Shown here: one piece after another, positions 7,576 through 13,257 of the stretch
How positions within the stretch are numbered: the stretch's first letter is position 1
How the letters are laid out: every line of letters begins with the position of its first letter
NCBI GenBank assembly: GCA_017480395.1
Contig: JAFVAS010000204.1
Coordinates: 1 to 13,257 of the forward strand
Reading direction: 5' to 3'
Source: Oscillospiraceae bacterium
GTDB taxonomy: Bacteria; Bacillota; Clostridia; Oscillospirales; Oscillospiraceae
Length of the DNA: 13,257 bases
Program-made: the position numbers and the translations under genes
Notes under the pieces: generated by a model
Databases searched by the model: none
What the model was told of the DNA's origin: nothing
The model's input: the letters and a program-made list of their open reading frames with translations, nothing else

Positions 7576-8991
7576 TCAAAAGTCCCGCCAGCGAAATACC
7601 GCGATGACCCGGCCGATGATCTGGCGCTCATCCACCGGCCCGGTGAGGCGGCTGTCCGCACTCTCCGCCCGGTTGTCGCCCAGGACGAAGTATTCCCCGT
7701 CCTCCAGCGCCACGGGATACGTCACCCCGTCCACAAAGGCCAGGGTCTCTCCCACGGCGTAATCCTCCCGCTGGAGGAAGCCGTTGATCCGCAGGCCGTC
7801 GGCGGTCACGTCCACGGTGTCCCCGGCCCGGGCCACCACCCGGCCCAGCCTGGTCTCCCCGGTGGAATCCCGGTAGAGCACCAGCTCCCGCACACCGGGC
7901 TGCCGATCCAGCCGGTAGCAGAACACCAGATCGCCCTCTCGGGCGGCGGGAGCCATGGCGTCATCGGCGTTGACGTACAGGCCAAATACCATAGTGAACA
8001 GCAGGGCGAGGAAGGCCGCGATCCCGGCCAGCTTCAGCAACAGAAGAAGCACCTCCCGTCCCAGGGAGGGCGGGCGGTTCGGCGGCGTGTCGGGGCCCGG
8101 TGTGGGCTCCGGCGCGCCGCTTTTCTGTGCCGCAGACCGGCGAATCACCAGCGCTGCTGAGAAGAGAACCACCACAGCCAGGGCCGCCAGCGGCGGCACC
8201 CAAACCGGGATGCCCCGGGCACCAAGATGCGCCGCCGCCTGCAGGGACTCTGTTTTGGACGGTGCGCCCACGGTGGTTGCCAGCAGAATCCGGCCGTTGG
8301 CGGTGTTGGGGACGCAGGTGCTCAGCAGGAGCAGGGGCAGCGCGGCGTCAAAATCCCCGTCATAGATGACGGCTGCCGCCCGCAGCCTCGCCAGATAGTC
8401 CGCCCGTTCCTCCGCCGTCACCAGCGGGTTGAACAGGGTGGTGTCATAGCCGTCCGCCTCCACCAGGGCAAAGACGTGCAGCGGATGGGATTCCCCGTCA
8501 AAGAAGAGCGTGCCGCTTCGGTGGGCGTCAAAGTAGGATTGCTCCGCGAAGTGATCCAGGCCGCCTAACATGACGTCACCCTCGATGTGGTGCCCGTAGA
8601 GGATGGAGGCGGTGTCCGCAAATGACCCGCTGTTGCGGCAGTCCAGGAAGATGCTGCCCGCCAGGGAGAACTCCCCGGTGACGGCGGTGTTGACGTATTT
8701 GGCGTTGTCCTCCCCCTGCACCAGGGGATAGTCGATGGAGGTGTCATCCAGCGTCAGCCAGCCGATCACCTCTGGATTGCGGGCGGAGAGCTGGTCAAAG
8801 GTCAGGTGCTCCTGGGCGCTGGGCTTGAACACGGCGTAGACCTCGCTCTGGGCCGTTCGCACCAGCCGATGGCCGTCCCAGTGGGCGTAGACGCCGAGGG
8901 CCAGCAGCACCAGGGCCACCGTCAACAGCAGTAAGTCAATGAGACCGTCGATCAGCCGGATCGGGCGCAGCGTACGGGGGCGTTTTCTCAT
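7576..8991 (-). CDS. Fusion of class B sortase and signal-peptidase-I-like (SipA-like) domain, predicted non-proteolytic
   Basis: The 471-residue protein begins with a membrane anchor (about 12-36) and a class B sortase domain (about 60-242). The sortase keeps His134 in LYGHH, Cys226 in LLSTC and Arg234 in NGR, and so should attach LPxTG-like proteins to the wall or to each other. A second membrane segment (about 262-284), a Pro-rich cytoplasmic loop (285-311) and a third segment (about 313-340) lead to an S26 signal-peptidase-like domain (about 341-471). There the catalytic Ser of the SMxP box is Ala345 (DDAMAP) and the catalytic Lys before RVV is Gly383, while AGDTV and GDNRAESADSR (438-448) are kept. 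Non-catalytic SipA is required for pilus assembly in S. pyogenes; that role is inferred here. ATG overlaps the stop of the pilin-like gene (ATGA), implying translational coupling. Confidence 0.88.
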   Translation of the reverse strand: MRKRPRTLRPIRLIDGLIDLLLLTVALVLLALGVYAHWDGHRLVRTAQSEVYAVFKPSAQEHLTFDQLSARNPEVIGWLTLDDTSIDYPLVQGEDNAKYVNTAVTGEFSLAGSIFLDCRNSGSFADTASILYGHHIEGDVMLGGLDHFAEQSYFDAHRSGTLFFDGESHPLHVFALVEADGYDTTLFNPLVTAEERADYLARLRAAAVIYDGDFDAALPLLLLSTCVPNTANGRILLATTVGAPSKTESLQAAAHLGARGIPVWVPPLAALAVVVLFSAALVIRRSAAQKSGAPEPTPGPDTPPNRPPSLGREVLLLLLKLAGIAAFLALLFTMVFGLYVNADDAMAPAAREGDLVFCYRLDRQPGVRELVLYRDSTGETRLGRVVARAGDTVDVTADGLRINGFLQREDYAVGETLAFVDGVTYPVALEDGEYFVLGDNRAESADSRLTGPVDERQIIGRVIAVFRWRDF

Positions 8992-10385
8992 CGGCCCGCC
9001 GCCCTGCGGCGGCTGAACAGATAACCGGCCAGGATCAGCAGCGCGACCAGAATCAGCACGGCGAAGGGGCCGTCCTTGCGGACAACGCCGGTCAACGGGT
9101 TGTCCACAAAGGTGTTGGTGAAGGCGGCGGAGGCCCGGTCGGTGGCGATCCCGGTGACGGACAACGCCTCGCCGGTGCTGGCCTGTGCGGCGGAGGAGAC
9201 GCCGGCGTCCACCAGGGCGGCCGCCGGGGTGTAGCTGACCTCCGCGGTCTGGGTCAGGGTGTAGCCGCTGCCCACGGGCAGGGTGAAGGTGACGCTCTGG
9301 CCGGAGGACAGCTGGAAGGTATAGTCGGCGTCAAAGGAGAGGGCGTCGCCCGCAGCCAGGGTTGTCCCTCCGGCGGTGAGGGACTGATCGGCGACGGGCC
9401 GGACGCTCTTGACAAAGGTGGGAGCGGTGAAGCGGAGGGTGTAGGTGAACACCTTGGAGCCGTCGGCGTAGCTGCCCTCGGTGCGCTGGCTGACGGAGAA
9501 GGTGGTGGTCTGCACATCCTCGCTGAAGGCGCTGCTGAAGGTCAGGGCGCTGACCTTCCCGGTGTCCCCGGTGAGGGTGGTGCCGGAGATGGCGTAGGTG
9601 TCCGAATTCGTCTGGTAAACCCGAAGGGTCAGAGTATAGCTGGCAGCATCCACCGTCAGACCGGAGAGGGAGTCGGAGGACGTGAGAGCGATGGAATAGG
9701 TGTAATCCCCGGCGGCGTAGAAGTCCCCGGCCTGGGGCAGCGGGAGCGTGCCGTCAGCGGAGACCTGATCCCCGCTTTTGTCCCCGGCGGGGAGGGTGAG
9801 GGTGACGCTGGCGATCGCCGGAGCGGAGGCGGCCATCGCGCCGGTGGGGGTCGCCGTCACGGTAAAGGAGCAGGCCGGGGCGCGGCTGGCCTCGGACAGG
9901 TCGAGGGTCACGGTGACGGGGATGGTCTCCGCCGTCCCGGCAGAGTCGCTGCTCTCCGGCTCGGAGGGTGCGGGGGTGGGCGGCGTGACATAGAGCCTGC
10001 CCAGGCTGTCGGCGTCGATGGGTTCCCTCATGTTGGTGCCGCGCCCCTCCGCCTGGCGCAGAATGTTGGTTGCTCCGCCCTCTGTGGTATAGAAGATGCA
10101 GTATTCCCGGATGTCATTCCCGGTGAATGACAGAGGATACGCGGTCTGTCCGGCCTCATCCCAGTAGTAGACGGTGAGCGGGGCTTCCCGCGTCGTACCC
10201 GCCAGCACTTCAACCAGGTGCTGCCATGTGCCGGATTCGCTGACTGTGTAGCCATAGTTTTCCGGGGCATAGGCGACCCCGTCCTCGGCCCGGACGGCAA
10301 AAGAAAAACTGCCTGCCAGCGCCGCCGCAAGCAGCGCCATGCAAAGCAGCTTGATCCATCCGCCCAACATGCGTGTCTTCCTCAT
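8988..10385 (-). CDS. Pilin-like, sortase-anchored surface protein with NPLTG sorting signal
   Basis: A 465-residue exported protein. A signal peptide with a Lys/Arg-rich start and hydrophobic core is probably cut after VRA33. Residues 34-130 form an unrecognised N-terminal domain, followed by a Pro/Ser/Glu linker (134-150). Two beta-rich domains follow: 155-287, resembling the FctA pilin fold (GDYTYSI, then a strand-rich VDAASYTLTLRVYQ), and 295-427, resembling clostridial CnaB-like repeats (KVFTYTLRF, TFQLSSGQSVTFTLP, YTLTQ, FTNTF). The C-terminus has NPLTG (429-433), a hydrophobic helix (about 439-457) and an Arg-rich tail, a standard cell-wall sorting signal. It is very poor in lysine after the signal peptide, and no YPKN-type pilin motif is seen. 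First gene of a two-gene operon with its sortase; GGAGAGGAG precedes the ATG. It may be a pilin or a single anchored adhesin. Confidence 0.8.
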   Translation of the reverse strand: MRKTRMLGGWIKLLCMALLAAALAGSFSFAVRAEDGVAYAPENYGYTVSESGTWQHLVEVLAGTTREAPLTVYYWDEAGQTAYPLSFTGNDIREYCIFYTTEGGATNILRQAEGRGTNMREPIDADSLGRLYVTPPTPAPSEPESSDSAGTAETIPVTVTLDLSEASRAPACSFTVTATPTGAMAASAPAIASVTLTLPAGDKSGDQVSADGTLPLPQAGDFYAAGDYTYSIALTSSDSLSGLTVDAASYTLTLRVYQTNSDTYAISGTTLTGDTGKVSALTFSSAFSEDVQTTTFSVSQRTEGSYADGSKVFTYTLRFTAPTFVKSVRPVADQSLTAGGTTLAAGDALSFDADYTFQLSSGQSVTFTLPVGSGYTLTQTAEVSYTPAAALVDAGVSSAAQASTGEALSVTGIATDRASAAFTNTFVDNPLTGVVRKDGPFAVLILVALLILAGYLFSRRRAAGR

Positions 10386-10444
10386 GATTTTTCTCCTCTC
10401 CCCGTCAGATGATCTGTCCTGTACTGGAATTTTTTTCTGATTTT

Positions 10445-10474
10445 ATCATACCATCCCGGGGAGACGGAAATCAA
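10445..10474 (-). promoter_or_regulatory. Promoter of the pilin-like/sortase operon
   Basis: On the minus strand TTGATT (10474-10469), an 18-base spacer and TATGAT (10450-10445) with a TG extension (TGGTATGAT) form a good promoter about 60 bases before the start codon. It lies in a locally AT-rich patch. Confidence 0.65.
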
Positions 10475-10596
10475 GAGAGAGAAAACAAATTTCGACATTT
10501 TTTGCTAGGCGCTGGGTGGAGCAGAGGATAATCGGCTCCGGCGATCACCCGCTGCGCCCCCTCCAGGCCGCGCGTGGAGCCGCTGCGGGGGGACAA

Positions 10597-11406
10597 TCAG
10601 TCCGCCCGCAGGGCCGCTTCAAATCGGTCAATCACGCGCTGCAGCTCGTCGGGCAGGGTGATCTGATCCAGCATGGCGCGCATATCCGGCTGAATGCCGT
10701 CCCGACCGTAATAGGCCCAGGCGATGGCGCCGGTGATGGCGCCGATGGTGTCGCTGTCCCCGCCCAGGGAGATGGCGTTGCGGATGGCGTCCTCAAAGCT
10801 GGTGGACTCCAAAAAGGCGGTGATGGCCTCCGGCACGGTGCCCTGGCAGGACTCGCTGAAGACATAGTCCGGGCGGATCTCCGAGAGCGTCCGGGTCAGA
10901 GGATAGAAGTGTTCACTCAGGTAGGCCCGAATCTCCTCCCGGCTGCTCCCGGTTTTGGCCAGGAAGACCGCCGCCGCGGTGGCCTGGGCCCCCTTGATTC
11001 CCTCCGGGTGGTTGTGGGACACCTCGGCGGACTGCGCTGCCAGCTCCAGCGCCTCCTCCAGCGTCTTTGCAATCAGGCCGCAGGGGGACACCCGCATGGC
11101 GGAGCCGTTGCCATAGCTGTTGTAGGGCTGGGGGTCGGGGCTGCGCAGCCATTGGGCGAAGCGGCTGCCGTAGGCTCCGGTGGGGTGGGGGAACAGCGCC
11201 CCAAACCGCTGCATCTCCGCCACCAGGACGGAGGGGAAGGGCAGGCCCGTCTCCCGGCTGCGCAGCAGCGCCGAGGCCACCGCCACCGTCATGATGGAAT
11301 CGTCCGTAAAACTGCTTCCCGCAGAAAACAGGGGGAAGTCCTTGGTTTTGATGTTGTCGAACTCGTAGACCGAGCCCACGATGTCGCCGATGATCGCTCC
11401 GTACAT
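10597..11406 (-). CDS. ADP-ribosylglycohydrolase family protein
   Basis: A 269-residue predicted cytoplasmic hydrolase of the DraG/ARH family, which removes ADP-ribose from modified proteins, nucleic acids or small molecules using two Mg/Mn ions. Metal-binding motifs are at both ends: GDIVGS (7-12) and FTDDS (33-37) near the N-terminus, and GGDSDTIGAITGAIAWAYYG (215-234) near the C-terminus; HNHPEG is at 131-136. Length and motif order are normal, so the enzyme looks intact. The start at 11406 has AAAGGAG eight bases upstream; the frame stays open to 11571, but that would run through the promoter. It is transcribed alone from 11459-11487. No ADP-ribosyltransferase is nearby, so its target is unknown. 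No clear terminator is visible in the gap 10475-10596. Confidence 0.92.
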   Translation of the reverse strand: MYGAIIGDIVGSVYEFDNIKTKDFPLFSAGSSFTDDSIMTVAVASALLRSRETGLPFPSVLVAEMQRFGALFPHPTGAYGSRFAQWLRSPDPQPYNSYGNGSAMRVSPCGLIAKTLEEALELAAQSAEVSHNHPEGIKGAQATAAAVFLAKTGSSREEIRAYLSEHFYPLTRTLSEIRPDYVFSESCQGTVPEAITAFLESTSFEDAIRNAISLGGDSDTIGAITGAIAWAYYGRDGIQPDMRAMLDQITLPDELQRVIDRFEAALRAD

Positions 11407-11441
11407 ATGGGTTTCTCCTTTGGGGCGGTATTTGCTTCCAC

Positions 11442-11460
11442 ATGGAATCGCTGATTCCAT
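11442..11460. promoter_or_regulatory. Perfect palindrome at the ADP-ribosylglycohydrolase transcription start (candidate operator)
   Basis: ATGGAATC-GCT-GATTCCAT has perfect eight-base arms around a three-base centre. It overlaps the last two bases of the predicted -10 and covers the expected +1, where a bound dimeric repressor would block initiation. It lies 36 bases before the start codon. It could alternatively form a small hairpin at the RNA 5' end. Confidence 0.6.
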
Positions 11461-11487
11461 TATAAGCCAAGGCGCCCGATCCCGCAA
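11459..11487 (-). promoter_or_regulatory. Promoter of the ADP-ribosylglycohydrolase gene
   Basis: On the minus strand TTGCGG (11487-11482) and a perfect TATAAT (11464-11459) are separated by 17 bases. The -10 is ideal and the -35 weak beyond TTG. Confidence 0.7.
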
Positions 11488-11527
11488 CGGCAAATTGCGC
11501 GGCTGCGCGGGGCCGGAGTGGCATGCG

Positions 11528-12742
11528 CTATTTCCCGACCTGATATTTCCGGAACACCCGCCCCGCCCCACAGGTGCAGACCACCGTAACCAGAGAGTAG
11601 ACGATCCAGATCATGCCCAGATAGGAAATCACGGTTCCCGCCAGGGGATAGTCGATGTATGTCTTCAGCACCGTCCGAAGGTCAAACAGGTGCATCGGAA
11701 CCAGGCAGACGATATGATTCCACAGGCCGCTGCCCTTGGAGGATTGCAGAAAGACCGACCCAAAGAACAGGGCGATGTCGATGGCCAGCACGGCAATCTG
11801 GCTCTTGCAGCTTGCGGAGAGCAGCAGCGAGACCGCCGTGAGGGACGCCGACAGCAGCAGGATCGCCAGCAGATTGAGACCGCAGGCCTGGGCCGCGTTC
11901 AGCTGGTAGGGGATGATCGTATTCCACAGCTGAACCGGGAGATTCCAGCCCTCCACCCCCAGGATGCAGACGTTCATCCCCACGGCGATGAGGGCGCACA
12001 GGGCCAGATAGCTCAGGGTGAACAGAAAGGCTGCGGCGATTTTCGCGTGTATCAGCTTTTTCCGCCCGTGCTTGGAGGAGAGGATCAGCGCGTCCGTGCG
12101 ATAAGAGACCTCCCCGGAGAAGACCGGGGCAAGGCAGATGCTGAGCACAAAGAGCTGGAAGATCAGGGAGCAGATGCTCTCCCAGATCAGATTCCAGGTC
12201 TCGCGGCTGCCCCAGACAAAGGGCGTGGGGACGGCCTGCGCCTTTTGCATCCAGTACGTCTGCTCCGCCTGCGTGTAGTTCCCGAAGGAATAGTCGGCGT
12301 GCAGCAGGGTGTCGATTTTCTCCATTCGTCTCTCGTAAAAGCCGAGGCCGGGTTCCGTGTCGATCTCCGCGAGATCCTCCCAGCTCCAGTCGGTGTTCCA
12401 ATCGGAAAAGTTTGCCGCAATCAGCGCATAGAGGTTGCTCTTTGGCGCGATCTGGTAGTAATTGAGGTCGGTTGCCTCGGCCTGCAGCGTCTGCTGGTAG
12501 GCGCGCAGAAACGCCGTCAGAAATTCCTCATCCAGCTCCGGCGTCAGGGCGTTTTCCGCCTCGGTCTGCACCCGAATTGCCTCCAGACCGGTCAGGTGGG
12601 TTTTTTCGTTCAGGGACAGGGAGCTGTTGCGGATCAGCGCGATGTTGGAGATGACGATCAGCAGCAGCCCGAGGGCCATGGCGATCAGGTTGACCCTCCG
12701 GCACACGATTTTCTTCCATTCATATTTGAGCAGATGGTTCAT
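11528..12742 (-). CDS. ABC-2-type transporter permease with large extracytoplasmic domain
   Basis: A 404-residue membrane protein with six predicted segments (about 17-37, 186-206, 232-256, 286-309, 315-333, 368-390). The first helix is followed by an extracytoplasmic region of about 145 residues rich in acidic, Tyr and Trp residues, a layout common in ABC-2 permeases. The cytoplasmic stretch after the second helix (VFSGEVSYRTDALILSSKHG, then RKKLIHAK, about 207-234) resembles the coupling-helix region of this superfamily. The chosen ATG has GGAGG seven bases upstream. It lies 47 bases after another permease gene and probably forms one transporter with it; the ATPase gene would be farther upstream, outside the window. 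Drug, peptide or lipid export, or bacteriocin self-protection, are possible; the sequence does not decide. No intrinsic terminator is evident after the stop. Confidence 0.8.
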   Translation of the reverse strand: MNHLLKYEWKKIVCRRVNLIAMALGLLLIVISNIALIRNSSLSLNEKTHLTGLEAIRVQTEAENALTPELDEEFLTAFLRAYQQTLQAEATDLNYYQIAPKSNLYALIAANFSDWNTDWSWEDLAEIDTEPGLGFYERRMEKIDTLLHADYSFGNYTQAEQTYWMQKAQAVPTPFVWGSRETWNLIWESICSLIFQLFVLSICLAPVFSGEVSYRTDALILSSKHGRKKLIHAKIAAAFLFTLSYLALCALIAVGMNVCILGVEGWNLPVQLWNTIIPYQLNAAQACGLNLLAILLLSASLTAVSLLLSASCKSQIAVLAIDIALFFGSVFLQSSKGSGLWNHIVCLVPMHLFDLRTVLKTYIDYPLAGTVISYLGMIWIVYSLVTVVCTCGAGRVFRKYQVGK

Positions 12743-12789
12743 CTCAGTTCCTCCGAATCCGTTGGGGTGGGTTTCCGCTCTGGCGGGAT

Positions 12790-13257
12790 TCAGCGCCGAT
12801 CCCGCCGGAGCAGCAGGGCGTGGCCGATACACAGCGCCAGAAGCAGTGCGGTCAGCAGGGCGTAGACCGCCGTGCTGAAGGGAATCGCCGTTGTCAGACG
12901 GCCCGCGATTGGAACCAGCCGCTCGTCATAGAGCAGGGTGTCGTTGACCCGCTGGAGGGGGAAATACTGCCAGATCTGGGAGAGCAGGCGGTTCCGGGAG
13001 AACAGCGCGTAGTCGAAGAGCAGGGTGTAGAGCAGGAGCGCACTCTCCACCGCCAGGGGGACGATGCCGTTCTGGGACAGCTCCGACAGGCACATGGTCA
13101 GCGCCCCCACCAGCAGCAGGATCAGGATGCTGGTGCCGAACATCAGCAGCACGGCGGGCCCGGCGGCGATGGTCAGGTGGCTCCATTGCAGGCCGCCGAT
13201 CTGCTGGATGGGGGCGTTCCACCCGTCCATGCCGAACAGGCCGAACTGAAGGAGGGC
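12790..13257 (-). CDS. ABC-2-type permease, C-terminal part (cut by the window edge)
   Basis: The frame is open to the right-hand edge, so only the last 155 residues are visible. They contain a strong hydrophobic helix (GTSILILLLVGALTMCLSEL), a second (VESALLLYTLLFDYALF), an amphipathic stretch with a run of charged and aromatic residues (RNRLLSQIWQYFPLQRV), and a final helix (AVYALLTALLLALCIGHALLL) ending in RRDRR. This matches the C-terminal end of ABC-2-like permeases that occur in pairs. A start at the internal ATG 13230 is unlikely because the open frame continues upstream. The gene precedes the second permease in the same operon. Confidence 0.65.
   Translation of the reverse strand, partial: ALLQFGLFGMDGWNAPIQQIGGLQWSHLTIAAGPAVLLMFGTSILILLLVGALTMCLSELSQNGIVPLAVESALLLYTLLFDYALFSRNRLLSQIWQYFPLQRVNDTLLYDERLVPIAGRLTTAIPFSTAVYALLTALLLALCIGHALLLRRDRR

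Noticed and set aside
10475..10596. Possible terminator downstream of the ADP-ribosylglycohydrolase
   Set aside because: Partial inverted repeats (GGCTCC/GGAGCC, and GCGC...GGGTG with CACCC...GCGC) are present but have long loops or bulges and no T-tract on the minus strand.
10516..11454. Plus-strand open frame opposite the ADP-ribosylglycohydrolase
   Set aside because: It covers the gene's own promoter and has no start signal or domain; the minus strand has both metal motifs.
11407..11571. N-terminal extension of the ADP-ribosylglycohydrolase
   Set aside because: The added 55 residues are unlike the family and are encoded across the TATAAT box and palindrome; the ATG at 11406 has AAAGGAG.
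11381..12865. Plus-strand open frame opposite the ABC permease
   Set aside because: The minus strand encodes clear membrane helices with a good start; the plus-strand product is Gln/Arg/Gly-rich with no recognisable motif.
1..13257. CRISPR arrays, insertion sequences, tRNA or rRNA genes, attachment sites
   Set aside because: No regularly spaced repeats, transposase motifs, cloverleaf-like sequence or long terminal inverted repeats were seen by eye on either strand; a short tRNA or small RNA could be missed without a covariance search.

Overview
The window reads as a high-GC, low-redundancy chromosomal segment of a Gram-positive anaerobe. The best guess is a gut Oscillospiraceae (Flavonifractor/Lawsonibacter/Oscillibacter-like) bacterium. 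The grounds are a membrane-anchored clostripain-type (C11) peptidase, a CBS/DRTGG-type Mn pyrophosphatase, an Fe-S/flavin enoate reductase of the kind common in anaerobic gut Clostridia, a class B sortase with its sorted substrate, strong GGAGG-type ribosome binding sites and Gram-positive sigma-A-like promoters. The genus is inference; no rRNA or tRNA is present to confirm it.

Layout from left to right: (1) a large membrane-anchored C11 cysteine peptidase on +, closed by two tandem terminators; (2) an AraC-family regulator on +; (3) convergent with it, a Mn-dependent inorganic pyrophosphatase on -, with its own intrinsic terminator; (4) divergent from the pyrophosphatase, a two-domain Old Yellow Enzyme/2-enoate-reductase-type oxidoreductase on +; (5) beyond a shared bidirectional terminator, a two-gene - strand operon with a pilin-like surface protein (signal peptide, NPLTG sorting signal) and a 4-nt-overlapping downstream gene that fuses a class B sortase to a signal-peptidase-I-like domain; (6) an ADP-ribosylglycohydrolase on - with its own promoter and a perfect palindrome over its predicted transcription start; (7) two - strand ABC-2-type permease genes, the upstream one cut by the window edge. 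There is no gene-free stretch longer than 300 bases; the longest gap is the 293-base divergent region 5177-5469.

The most interesting piece is the sortase operon. The sortase half keeps its His-Cys-Arg residues, while the fused signal-peptidase half has lost both the catalytic Ser (now Ala) and Lys (now Gly) but keeps the rest of the fold signature. This matches what is known of SipA, the non-proteolytic signal-peptidase-like factor needed for class-B-sortase-dependent pili in Streptococcus pyogenes, but here the two functions sit in one polypeptide. The substrate next door resembles FctA/CnaB-like pilin domains, yet appears to have lost the residues that form intramolecular isopeptide bonds. 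Together they look like a compact one-substrate, one-enzyme surface-display module. The other genes look like independent housekeeping or accessory units.
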